Both the position numbers and the translations under genes were made by a program. From the NCBI GenBank assembly GCA_026413225.1, contig CM048553.1:130762190-130826189 (forward strand): a stretch of DNA of 64,000 nt, given 5' to 3'. Each line of letters opens with the position of its first letter. Position 1 is the stretch's first letter. Source of the stretch: Otis tarda (taxonomy: Eukaryota > Chordata > Aves > Otidiformes > Otididae). Shown piece after piece: positions 49,861 through 60,237 of the stretch. The notes under the pieces are model-generated. The model had not been told where the DNA came from. It ran no database searches and saw nothing but the letters and a program-made list of their open reading frames with translations.

Positions 49861-50442
49861 AGGAGTGCTGTGTTCAATTACATTTTCGAATTTGGCAGCA
49901 GAAATCTGTTGTTTCAAAGAGACGACCCTTATCTACTGACAGACCTGGCATTGCACAACACATGCTTTTTTTTTCAGTTCCTCTCCTCTGGGCTTCTGAT
50001 CCCTGGGAAGCCACACTCACTGCTGTGCGATTCCCAATTCAGCGTCTTCTCCTTTTCCCCAAAGTGACCTAATTCTTGATTGTTAAGTTATCTGATAAAA
50101 ACTCATCTGCACACCCACAAAGCAGCACAGAGAGGCAATGGCAAGTGGGAAACTCAAATAATCTCCTACCCTGGGTACTCCCAGGCCCATCACAGGAGCC
50201 ATCAGTCCATCACAGATCCATCTCCACAAACCCAGAGGAGCACAGGGATGCTGTAGCAGGCAGGGAATCCAAATTAAGGCCTTAGAGGAAGAGACATCCT
50301 ATCTGAGCCCCTCCCAGGTGTGCCCCTCAGCCCCAGTGTCCAGGTGTGAAACGCATCAAATTGAGTCAGGCAAAGATGAGCAGAGGCAGCTACTGGGCAG
50401 ATTGTGTCCGAGCCCTAGCTGATGCAGGGATCCACATTGCAC

Positions 50443-50477
50443 GTATGTATATATGTACACACATATATATATACATA
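50443..50477. repeat. Alternating TA/TG/CA tract
   Basis: Alternating pyrimidine-purine sequence such as 'gtatgtatatatgtacacac' continuing into 'atatatatatacata'; nearly self-complementary. Confidence 0.85.
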
Positions 50478-50595
50478 CTAGCAGCCCTCCACCCCGCTCA
50501 GTGAGGGAGAGGAAGAGGATGAGGCAATTGGTGCTCTTTGTGTCTATGTGAGTGCTCGGTGTTTCTGTTTGTGTTCTTCGTGTAGCCGGCTGTGT

Positions 50596-50622
50596 ACATA
50601 TGCACACATGTAGTGCATATGT
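50596..50622. repeat. 10-bp inverted repeat, 7-nt loop
   Basis: 'acatatgcac' at 50596-50605 pairs with 'gtgcatatgt' at 50613-50622 around the loop 'acatgta'. It lies in the GT-rich part of the LTR-like tract. Confidence 0.85.
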
Positions 50623-50858
50623 GCGCTCTGTGTGTGTGTCTATGGGGAATATGTGCTCAGTCTCATTACTCGTTGGACCTGGAGGCACGCAGTGAGCTGT
50701 GGCAGACTCGCCTCCACCAGGCTGCAGGATTCTGCCCTATTCACTGACATTGGTATTTGGAATTGACCTATTACTTATATTTTTCTAATAATCTATCACT
50801 AATCCTTTGAGAGGCTTGTACTGTTATTTGGACTTGAGCATAACCATTGAAATCTCAC

Positions 50859-51116
50859 CGTTATGGTGACAAGGTCTGTTTTCTTCCCCAGTCTTCTCTC
50901 CTAGAGTTAAGCTCCTTGGCTTGCTCTGCTGTTTAACTGGGCTTCTCTCAGGCGAAACAGAAACCTTCATGTCCCTAGTACCCTTTCTGAAAGCTGAAGC
51001 CGATGTTTTCTGCTGCTTTGGCACACCATTTTTGTTGTCATCGCAGCCAGCTGAGGTACTATTATGACAGTAGTGTGTCCGGCAATCACAAGCAGCCTCC
51101 TCTTTAGTTGTAGCTT
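50859..51116 (-). CDS. Candidate internal exon of an unrecognised gene
   Basis: On the minus strand a frame stays open for more than 100 codons. Its middle is protein-like: charged and Ser/Thr/Lys-rich, low in hydrophobics, with 'SVSPERSPVK' and 'KPRSLTLGEKTGEENRP', and an N-terminal part with several Cys and His ('DCRTHYCHN'). Possible splice sites frame it: an acceptor ending 'gggaaacag' just before 51116 and a donor 'aacg|gtgaga' just after 50859. The enclosed 258 bp is a multiple of three and keeps the frame (2 bases in, 1 base out). The pyrimidine tract at the acceptor is weak and I find no companion exon nearby. I do not recognise the protein. Alternatives are a chance frame in GC-richer DNA or part of the adjoining LTR-like element. 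Confidence 0.3.
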
Positions 51117-51368
51117 CTGTTTCCCAGTAGAACAATAGTCTCAGTTAGCTTATGTTAATATTTTTAATGTTAATATGCTTGTTTCTATTTCAAATAATGC
51201 AAATAAAGTTACTGCTGCTTTCTATAGGGAGATAGAATTTCCATGAGGCTTTCTGTTAGGAGCTGGTTTTGGTTGGCACCTATCAAAAATCTTTTTCAAT
51301 GCCTACACAATAATTGTGTTTTCAACTTAATATATTCATTTTTTCTTCAACATTTTAAGGCTTCTTAT

Positions 51369-51391
51369 CTTGGTTCCTTACAGGAACCAAG
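51369..51391. repeat. 9-bp inverted repeat, 5-nt loop
   Basis: 'cttggttcc' at 51369-51377 pairs exactly with 'ggaaccaag' at 51383-51391 around 'ttaca'. There is no evidence for function. Confidence 0.85.
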
Positions 51392-51634
51392 TAAGTTCTG
51401 ACCTGAACTGAGAAGAAAGGTAAGCAATGGATTTTATTAATTTCTTTAGCCATGGAAATAAATGACTTGTGATTGTTCTTAGCTAATCTTTGCCTCCTGT
51501 AAACAAGGAAATTAAAAAATATAACAAGGGACTACATCCAAAAACCTCTGTTTAAGCAGTCTGACACTGAGATTTACTTACTGCGGTGAAACACAAGACA
51601 CTAGTCTCCAGTTTGACCTTACTGTTGTAAAAAG

Positions 51635-51731
51635 ATTGATTGGGTTTAGTAGGCAGGATGTTAGGTTGATGGTTGGTCTTGATGATCTTGGAGGTCTCTT
51701 CCAACCTTAAAGATTCTGTGATTCTATGATT
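51635..51731 (+). mobile_element. CR1 LINE 3' end, very short copy
   Basis: 'ggtttagtaggca', 'gttaggttgatggttggtct', 'tgatgatcttggaggtctct', 'tccaaccttaaagattctgt' and 'gattctatgatt' match the end of the CR1 type also seen at 53441-53986. About 100 bp remain, so only the 3' untranslated end was copied. Confidence 0.92.
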
Positions 51732-53440
51732 CAGTCATTTAATACTAGAAAATCTTTATTTACCAGTTCAAGTTTTGCAGACAATCTATTAAAATTTACA
51801 TCTAACATCCACTGAACTAAGTATTTGCCACATCTGCGCTGCCCAGTGCAGTGGCTGGGAAGGTTACCGTTCTCCAGCTTTCCCGCAGTACTGGCAAAAG
51901 GCAATACAGGCACTTCGTGCCAGTAACAACTCTTCTCTTTTTTTTTTTTTTTTTTTTTTTTTATGTGGAAATGGCATTTTTGTTCCTTTTGCTTTCTGAT
52001 AACATGTTCTTTTTTGAGGTTTGCCCAGTACCTCTGTTGGACTTTCCTACTGTTTCTCTGCAAGTCAGCTTTGTAAACATTAGTATTTTATAGCTTGTCA
52101 TAGATTCAGAAGAAACAACTCAGGTGCTTATCATAGCCCCAAGTTTGTTCTCCCGCAAAGCACTTAATTTGCCAGGATTATATGGGATTTTTATCTTATT
52201 TGTGAAAGAACTCTCTGTGCTGACACTTTTTAGCACATGAAGATACTTAGCATCATCCATATCTTTTAAAATGTCTCATCTTGTGTCTAATAAAAATATT
52301 CCCATTCTGTGTATGAACTACATTCTTTCAGACTTGCAAAAAAAAGAGAGATCCACCTTTTTATTTTTTTTCTCTACAGTGATCATATAAGAGTAGCTAT
52401 CTTCACGTTCCCCTTCTATTTCCTGTTTCTAACGTAATAGGGCTGTTCAGTTCCTTCTGGGACCTTTGTTTTGGGGCATAAAAAGCTTTCCTAGAAACAT
52501 AATTAGGGGGCAGAAAGCTCTTCCTGCTCTATAAGGTGTCGTATTTGGCTCTTTAAGTCCTTCAAAGGGCTTCCAGACCCTTTCCCACTTATTTTGACCC
52601 AGTATTCTTTAAAGCAATTTGATTTCCTGAAAAAAAAAAAAAGCATTTTACACTCCCTTAATCCTCAGTGCATGCTGCTAATCACCAGCACTACTGTGAA
52701 ATGCACCCTTTCCTACTTATTTCTATTTACATCTAACAAAACTGTAGGTTGGACACCACCCGTGGGTCTTTTATTTGTAATGCTAATTATGTTATTTTGG
52801 CCTTGTGTGTTACACACTGCTAAACTCAGATGTTTAATGCCTTTTATTATGCTGTAGGACAGATGCTTGGCTTCCACCTCCTGCTGTAGAAAGATATGAG
52901 TCTCACATGGGTACTGCATTATGTCTGCCAGGTCTGTGAATGTCTCAGATACACTGGTTGTGCTAAGCACGTGTATTAGGGCAACTGAATGGAACACCTA
53001 GTGTATAATTCAGTATTAATAAATACCCCACTTACTTTTTGGTTTGTAGTTAATTCTCTTCCTACTCTGTGTTCATTGCTGCACATTTTGGGGGGTCTAA
53101 TTTCTCTATGTTCTGCACTTGAAAAATTCATGTGAGGTCAGGCAATCCACTGCATTTTTCTCTCCCTGCTAACATGACAGGCATTGTCCTAACTCGTCTG
53201 CATGATATGCATTAAGTGCACTGCTAAATCTGATCTTTTTTTTTTTTGCTTTAGTTCTCTTTTTTTTTTTTTTTTTGAGCTATTTGGAAAATTTTAATCA
53301 CATTTCCCATGTTCACCATCTATAAATTCATCCTGTACTAGAGAGGCTTCCATTGCCTGGAGTGGTATTAATAGAGATTAATTCTGGATCCCTCAAGAGT
53401 CTCTGTGCTTAGAATGCAAATGGAAAGGGGTTTTTTTTGT
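51732..53440. other. Unique stretch with long T runs
   Basis: No gene is supported. A 25-base T run lies at 51938-51962, and two T runs at 53236-53247 and 53260-53276 are separated by a short spacer. Open frames crossing these runs, which encode poly-Phe or poly-Lys, are artefacts of low complexity. Confidence 0.6.
51938..51962. repeat. Poly(T) run, 25 bases
   Basis: An uninterrupted T run. Read on the minus strand it is poly(A), but no retroposed transcript body with a polyadenylation signal is recognisable upstream of it. Confidence 0.9.
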
Positions 53441-53986
53441 GCCCCTGTACTCAGCACTGATGAGGCCACACTTTGAATACTGTGTTCAGGTTTGGGTCTC
53501 TCAGTGCAAGAAGGACATTGTGTTGCTGGAGCATGTCTAGGGAAGGGCAACAAAGCTGGTGAAGGGTCTGGAGAACAAGTCTTATGAGGAGCAACTGAGG
53601 AAACTGGGCTTATTTAGTCCAGAGAAAAGGAGGCTGGGGTGAGATTTTATCGCTCTCTACAACTACCTGAAAGGAGGTCGTAGTGAGGCAAGTGTTGGTC
53701 TCTTCTCCCAAGTAACTAGAAATAGGATGAGAGGAAATGTCCTCAAGTTGCATCAGGGGAGGTTTAGACTGGATATTTGGAAAAAAAAATTCTTTACTGA
53801 AAGAGTGGTCAAGCATTGGAACAGGCTGCCCAGGGAAGTGGTGGACTCACCATCTCTGCAGGTGTTCAAAAAACGTGTAGACATGGCACTTCAGGACATG
53901 GTTTAGTAGGCACGGTGGTGTTGGGTTGATGATTGGACTTGATGATATTAGAGGTCTTTTCCAACCTTAATGATTCTATAATTTTA
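53441..53986 (+). mobile_element. CR1 LINE, 5'-truncated, about 0.55 kb
   Basis: In order: 'gcccctgtactcagcactga', 'gaggccacactttgaatact', 'gaggagcaactgaggaaact', 'aggaggctggggtgagattt', 'tttagactggatatttgga', 'cattggaacaggctgcccag', 'gatgattggacttgatgata' and 'ttccaacc', ending 'ttaatgattctata'. The 3' end differs from the 'gactagatgacct' type, so this copy belongs to another CR1 subfamily, shared with the 51635 fragment. ORF2 is interrupted by stops (for example at 'catgtctaggg'), and the terminal repeat is decayed, consistent with an older insertion. Confidence 0.95.
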
Positions 53987-56900
53987 ATAGATCTCACCTC
54001 TTTCCAAGAAGTGGAATTTCTAGAAGCACAGATCTTTGAGGAGATCTGAACATCCAATTCTATATCATACTGCAGGTGCATAACCTCTGTTACTCTTATG
54101 GAGATACCACTCCCCAGGACTTGCTTTCCAAGCTGAAATGAGTCATAAACACTCCTATAGTTTCACTTTCCTTTTGCACATATGCCATCAAAACCAAGTC
54201 TCATTTCAATGATACATAGGATGTAGACACTATCCACCTTTTGTTATGCAATTTCCAATCTAAGGAAAAACTTGTAATTCAGTGAAGTATGTCAGGGCAT
54301 GCTATGTCCTCCCCATCATTTTTTTTCCCCTATGTTCTTTGCAGATTCAAATAAAGTTGCAATTTAATATTCTTATTGTCTTTCTTATTTTAAGAGATAT
54401 TGATCTCTAACTGTTCTCTGATATGTTTGATTCTTCTGTTCCAGATACCTGTTTGTATTCTGGTGAGATATTAAGTTTTTCTCATTGACGAATCGTAGTG
54501 CCTGATATGTGTTCTTTATTCTGTGACATAATTCCTCCAGTTCAGCTTAACAAAAACAAATTGCTCTTTCATTGTCTCACTGTCAGACTTCTTATGCATG
54601 AGAGGCTAGATTGCTTAAAAATAAAATTCTTACTGTTACAGGACTTTTATAGGATTTTCCACCACATGGTACTTCTTGGTTAAGCTACACTAATACTATG
54701 TGTAAATGGGTGAAAATGGCTGTATGTATGTAGAAGCATGGCATTTTCAGGTATATGCCCCAGTTTCTTTCCAGTGTTAAACAGGAGCAAGATTTGGATC
54801 CTTACCTGACATGACCAGCTCTCTAAAGATGAGCTACAGTTGTTTAATCTGGACAAAGGAAAGATCAGGCAAGAATCATTGTGGCTGAGAAGTCAAAGTA
54901 GGGAAGGCTATTGTGGTGTACGCTACTCATCAACTCAAATCAATGGTTCTTGCCACTTACGTTCATACCAGGTATGTCTTTATTCTCTCTTTACCATATC
55001 CTTCCTGTTGGCAAGTGAAAATATAAAATTATATGCAAAATGACAGAATACTGTGGAAGAGAAGGGGTAACTAGTGCAGTGGTTTATTCTTTTTATTGCT
55101 GATGCAGAAGGCCTGAGCAGAGCTTCTTTCCAAGCCTACAGAAAAATTAACTTCTCCTGTGTGGAATATAACCACAGAAATACTACATTTAATTAGTGTG
55201 TGGGAACACTTTATGGCAAATATGTTGAGAAGGAATGAAAATTCTCCTCACCATGCTGCAAGAAATTCTTCTGTTTCAATTTTTATAATTAATTGTGACT
55301 GAAATTGTGTGTTTTATAAGCCCTAGCTTTATTTTATTGGTTGTTGCTACTACTGTCTGTGGGTGGATATCTTTTGTGGTAAAGGATATATTTTTTGCTT
55401 GGCTACAGTTCTATTTCAGCTTTCAGGTGTCCTTGCCATATTGTATTACATATTCAAGAGAAAAATATTAAGATTTTCCCTTGAAGAGTTTTTTTTTTAA
55501 ATTGTTAAAAACAATTATTTTCTTTCTTACATTCCCCTTATTTCTTTGGCTTCATACTGCTCTTTGTAAGTACTTTGCTCTATAGAGGTTTCTCTATGAT
55601 AAATTGAAATTTAATTTTGGTATATATTCTTTCATTCAAACATCATCTTAGGAATTCTCATTTATATCACTTATATTGTTATATATTCAATTCTAGGCTT
55701 TCTCTTTTCTCTTGAGCCTAATTACTACTGAAAGAAAATGTATCTGTTAGAAAGTGGGACTTTTAAAAAGTGTCCTGTCAGCCATATGGAGAGGGGCCAA
55801 TTCATTGCAAGTCTTATATATGTTTAAATAAATAAATACATATATATATATCTGCATGTGTATGTAAAAGGAATATAGGAGGAGGTAGAAGCGTGAAAAC
55901 AGGAATTAGTAAAGATAAATGACAGGAAATCATGTGTATGCTTGTGGGAGTGGAAGAGAATGAGTGTGCAGGAAGGTGAGGAAGAGGATAATAATTCAGC
56001 CTTTGGTTCTGAAGTTTCTCCTGAGTAAGCAGATGCTCTTCCTCTTGCTGCCAACAGTGATCTGAGTGCATACAAAGTGCAGATCTGATCTGATAGATTG
56101 GGAAGGAAGTTGTACATCTGAATTAAGTGATCTTAATGGAGGGGAAAAAGGTTCTTTTATCTTGACTCATAAATCTAATGCTTTCCTCATCCATGCAAAG
56201 TAGCCAGTTTCAGCTGTGCTGGCTGTTTGCAGCTGGTGCTACCATTCCCTCACTAATGCTTCATTTAGGAATGTGAAGGTTCCTAGAGCAACGCACACTT
56301 TCCTAGCATATAGTGCCTGCACTAGAAATAAATGCTTATTTACATGACAGCATGGGAATTTCAATATATACCACAAGCATTCGACAAAATACTCATAGTT
56401 AGCAAAACATCCTACACTATACCTCAGTAAAATTAATCAAGGACTACGCTTCATGCCAGAATTAGTGTGTTATCTTAAAATGCTAATAACCACACAACCT
56501 CTGTGCTCTGGGCAGAAGCTCACACAACTACCAAACTTGTTTTTCATTTGCCTTCTTGCTAAGAAAATGAAATTCAGAACACTCTGATGAAGGCAAAAAA
56601 TGGTATAACTCAGGTCTTTAAGACAAAAAAAAAAAGGACAGAAATAATTAATACTATTCATTTTCAGACTAGTTTTAACATCATACATGAACCTTAAACT
56701 GAGGAATAAAAGTTGACACTGTATACGGGGATGTGCATAAAAGACAGAAGAGTTGAAGTTGCTGTAAGAATCATAGCTAAATTATCCCAGGCTTATGCAA
56801 AGCAGCATTTACAATTGTAGCATTTTTACTACATGAATATAGAATTAATTAATTTTTATAACTAAATTCCAGTCAAATAGCACACCAAACTCAGGATTCA

Positions 56901-57990
56901 ACAGTGAGCTGTTCAAGGTGCAAGTATTGCTACACAGTAAATTATTAAAACCTAAAAGGTGCAACTGAATCCTCAGTATGGATTGAAGATAGTTCCCAAA
57001 TTGGGCTGAGACTCTGAAATAGCCAATAAGCTTGGATTATAACTTCACTACAGAGGTGAAAACTAGAAATTTTGAGATGTGATGTTTTAGCAATGTGTTC
57101 TTCAGCTACAGTAATCTGTCCTTGATATTTCTGAAAATAACTAATCATTCTTGTTACTATGCCAAGGTCCCGGAAAGGTAAGACTATGCTACTCTCACTC
57201 TAGCTAATGCAACCTGCCCAGCATCACTCAGAGCTCCTGCAGTGGAGGCAGGAACCTGCTGTATTTCTGAATGCAGTTTTAGGGCACAAACACTGAAATC
57301 ATTTTTGCAGCCATATGTAATGCTACATACAAGGCAAGACCATAAACTACCCGTCCCAAACACTGCTGAGAGCTCCTTTGCCCATAGATGGTCACAGCTG
57401 GGTAGCTACAAGTCAGCTGAGAGGCCAATTACAACCTTTTTATGGTCACAGCTCCACCATTGGCTTTGTGAATGTGCAATTGTAGAGCAACCAGACACAG
57501 TGGTTCCTGTACCTTGATGGAGCTTCATCACCTCAGCCACATTGTGTTCCTCCATTCAGAATCAGATAGGAACCCAGTTCCATAGTATCTTACCAATATT
57601 TGCAGAATATTTTTAGTTCTTCTTGCGCACAATGTGAATTTTAACTGATCCAGATAATGAATTTTTGAGTAGCTTTCAGAGCATCATGGGTTGAAGAGAT
57701 ACTCAGATCTCAGCAAAACACAGATATATTTTGGCAATTACTGAGGCCACAAAATGGTTTTTAAATGAAAGCTAGCATTTTGGCAGCAGGAAGTTCATAT
57801 ATGAGATGCCAAAGCATCACAGAATAATGTCTAAACTAATAACCAATCTATTCATTGTAGTAAGAAAAAAAAGTAAGAAAAAAAAAAAATGGCAAGGTTC
57901 AAGGATTCAGTCCTGCAGCCTTCTCAAATAAGCTATCCCTGAGTCACAGCTTTGGGACTGAATATCCAGAATACTATATGAGTGATTATA
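53987..57990. other. Unique AT-rich stretch without a gene
   Basis: No transposon or gene was recognised. A TAAA/TA microsatellite lies at 55824-55852. Frames of up to about 97 codons around 55814-56117 overlap that microsatellite and are discounted. Confidence 0.5.
55824..55852. repeat. (TAAA)n/(TA)n microsatellite
   Basis: Short TAAA units run into alternating TA ('aaataaataaatacatatat'). Confidence 0.85.
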
Positions 57991-58030
57991 TAGAATCATA
58001 GAAACATATAACAGAATCACAGAATCATAG
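57991..58030 (-). mobile_element. Possible orphan CR1 terminal repeat (minus)
   Basis: 'agaatcatagaaacatataa' followed by 'cagaatcacagaatcatag' looks like several units of the reversed CR1 tail. The sequence that follows does not show the CR1 'ccttccaacc' end block, so either a very decayed copy or a chance simple repeat is possible. Confidence 0.4.
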
Positions 58031-59658
58031 ATGGCAATAAATGTTTTGTAGAGAGGGTAATCTACTTGTCCCTTGAAATAAAGTCTACATGTTGGAGAAG
58101 GAACAATGGTTCTTTGTGGAAAACATAGAGCTGAACCTGAAAGAAACTGAGATCTGTTTCTCAGCTCTTTCCTCATCAGATTTCTTAGACCCTCATTCAG
58201 GCAAAGCCATATCACGCATGCAGTTAGCAAAAACAATTGCTCTGGGGATAATTTGGGTAGAGATATATACCTCACTTTGGATAAGCCAGTGATAGACCAG
58301 AGAAATACTAACCTGCTGCTCTGACAAGCAAGAGCTTCAGCCATGCTCGTGTGCACCAGGGAATGATCCCTCAATAAGCCATATCTTTGGCCCATGCAAC
58401 TGTCAACACTTGTTCCAAGATCCTGCAGGTACAGACCTATTAGTACAGAAAAAAAAAAAAACCTGAAAATGTGTCAAGGATGAACCTTTCTTATAGGAGA
58501 GAAGAACATTATAACTAATACCATATGACAAGCTACCCACTGGCTGCTGAAAGTTGGAAAATCCACAGTTACTTCAGTTTTATTATTCCCTACAATATTT
58601 CAGTCTTTAGCCATGACTACTACTGCCTGCTGTGGGAAGAGCTGTCACAATCTAACGGTGTGAAGAACCACATGATACTCCATATTTCCACTGCCTAGTG
58701 AGATGTGAATTTCCCATGGATAGTCTGAGATTTACAGGTGTGGTTCTGAAAGGCGACTCCTTTCAGACAGTAGAAGTGTATCTTTCATTGACCACTTCCA
58801 AGTTTTAAGCATATAGCAATTGAATCACATAGTATCAATTTTTTTTTTCTGATCTGAGTTACAGTGTTAGAACTAGATGTATGTGGGTTGCACCAGCTTT
58901 GATCTCCTATATAAAGTCCCGCCATGTGTTCATTAGCCCTCATGGCCTTCCTCTAAATCATTAGTCTACAAGAAGAAATACAGAATGGAGAAAAAATGTC
59001 ATGCTGTTTTCTAGCAGGTTTAAATCTAGTTGCAGCGCCTGTAGTTCTTTGAGACATGTCCCATATTAAAAAATGTTAAGCTTTAAACAGACTTGTAGGA
59101 AATGGGTCCTCAAACAGTTAAATGACTGTACACTGGACACGATCAAATTGCTTCACTTTATGAGCACAACTATCCACAGCTGTGGGTAGTTTGTATCCAA
59201 TAACGTCCTCAAGCAATACAAACAGACAAAAAGAGTTATTTCCTAAGCAAATAAATGGTTTAGGTATATCTTCTTATTCTGACCTCATTTGTGGCTTTTT
59301 GCTGCATAACGAAATTTCCTATTAAAAATGGGTTTGTTTTCACACAATGAAAAATTGAAGGATCACTCCCTTCAACTGAAAGACTTCCAGTTTGATTTCA
59401 AAATGGAAGTTAAGGATTCAACATACACATTGGAACATCCCAGATGAATCAGCAATTGAGCTTAACAAAAATGCTCAAGATTTACCTTACTCAGTCATAG
59501 CCACTGGCTCACTGCTGCCTCTTTTTTTTTTGCTTAAAAGTGAAGCAAGGAAAAGACAGAAGCATTCTCTGGGATTAGAAATAATATGTTACAAAGAATT
59601 TACTGAAAAGTGCAACTATTCAAAAGCTGTGATCTATGAAATTTGCAGGAAGTACAAG
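58031..59658. other. Unique stretch; 162-codon minus frame at 57907-58395 not supported
   Basis: The longest frame in the window lies partly here on the minus strand. It runs through the CR1-tail-like repeat at 57991, shows no domain or composition typical of a real protein, and overlaps a plus-strand frame. I do not call a gene. Nothing else was recognised. Confidence 0.5.
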
Positions 59659-60237
59659 TGTTAAGAGGAAGTTCATGGTGATAAATGAAGCTGGAGAAGG
59701 GTGGAGTTGTCAAGCAGCACCCTCCATTTGTTCCCTGAAAGGGTTAGGAGGAAAGATGCTTTGGCTCCTTTGCTGATGTGGGAAAAACACCAGCTCCCTT
59801 CTAACTGCAAAAGGAAGTCAGACACAAGCACAGTGGAAACAGTGGGTTTATCACTCTGCTTCAAACTGCAGGGCTGCCAAACAGGGACCCCCAAACAGCC
59901 CTGTGATTTGATTTGTGACCCCTTATGTTCACTTATTGCCCCCTCTCAGAGTCTTCCTTTTTGACACCCTCATCATCTCCTAAATAAACATCCACCCCAA
60001 TTACTTCTTCCTCATTGGTCCTAGTTTTATGACAACTATTTGGTATTTCTCATGCTTTCTCCATATCTGGTCCCTGAAAACTCCCTAGTATTCCCCTTCA
60101 ACTATCTGTAAAATCTGACTATTTCTCACATAACACCCCTTAGTGATCTGTACAATCTCACTATTCTTTATAACATAAAGAACTTAACTTATAATACTTC
60201 ATAAGTATTTCTTTAATTTCCTCACACCGTTGTTACA
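59659..60237 (-). mobile_element. Probable solo LTR of an endogenous retrovirus (minus)
   Basis: Read on the minus strand the segment starts 'tgtaacaacggtgtgaggaa' at 60237 and ends 'cttcctcttaaca' at 59659, so it has the TG...CA ends and a short imperfect terminal inverted repeat (TGTAAC/TTAACA) expected of an LTR. It is about 579 bp long. The minus strand has a TATA-like 'ttataaag' early and a U5-like part near the end, 'gataaacccactg' then 'gcttgtgtctgacttcc'. The flanks are 'tacaag' (plus, just before 59659) and 'tacagc' (just after 60237), which could be a target-site duplication altered by one base but is not exact. No retroviral coding sequence adjoins it. The family is not identified. 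Confidence 0.55.

Larger units (their letters stand above)
49861..50780 (+). mobile_element. GC-richer LTR-like tract (retroviral, uncertain)
   Basis: GC content rises visibly compared with neighbouring DNA. 50115-50285 contains two diverged copies of a roughly 110-bp unit: 'cccacaaagcagcacagaga' and 'ccacaaacccagaggagcac', each leading into 'gtgggaaactcaaat' or 'cagggaatccaaatt'. An alternating TA/TG patch (50443-50477) follows, then GT-rich sequence with 'gtgctcagtctcattactcg' and 'ttggacctggaggcacgcag'. This resembles avian ERV LTR/leader sequence as I remember it. I see no TG...CA ends, no coding region and no target-site duplication, so family and boundaries are open. It could also be a decayed unique segment. 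Confidence 0.4.

Noticed and set aside
51731-52093. Frames on both strands encoding poly-Lys or poly-Phe
   Set aside because: They are produced by the 25-base T run at 51938-51962.
57907-58395. 162-codon open frame on the minus strand, the longest in the window
   Set aside because: It crosses a CR1-tail-like simple repeat, shows no domain, signal or protein-like composition, and has no splice or start context. Length alone is not decisive in 64 kb of DNA.
59392-59664. 90-codon plus frame ending at the putative LTR boundary
   Set aside because: The coincidence of its stop with the LTR edge comes from 'tgttaag'; there is no motif or transcript context.
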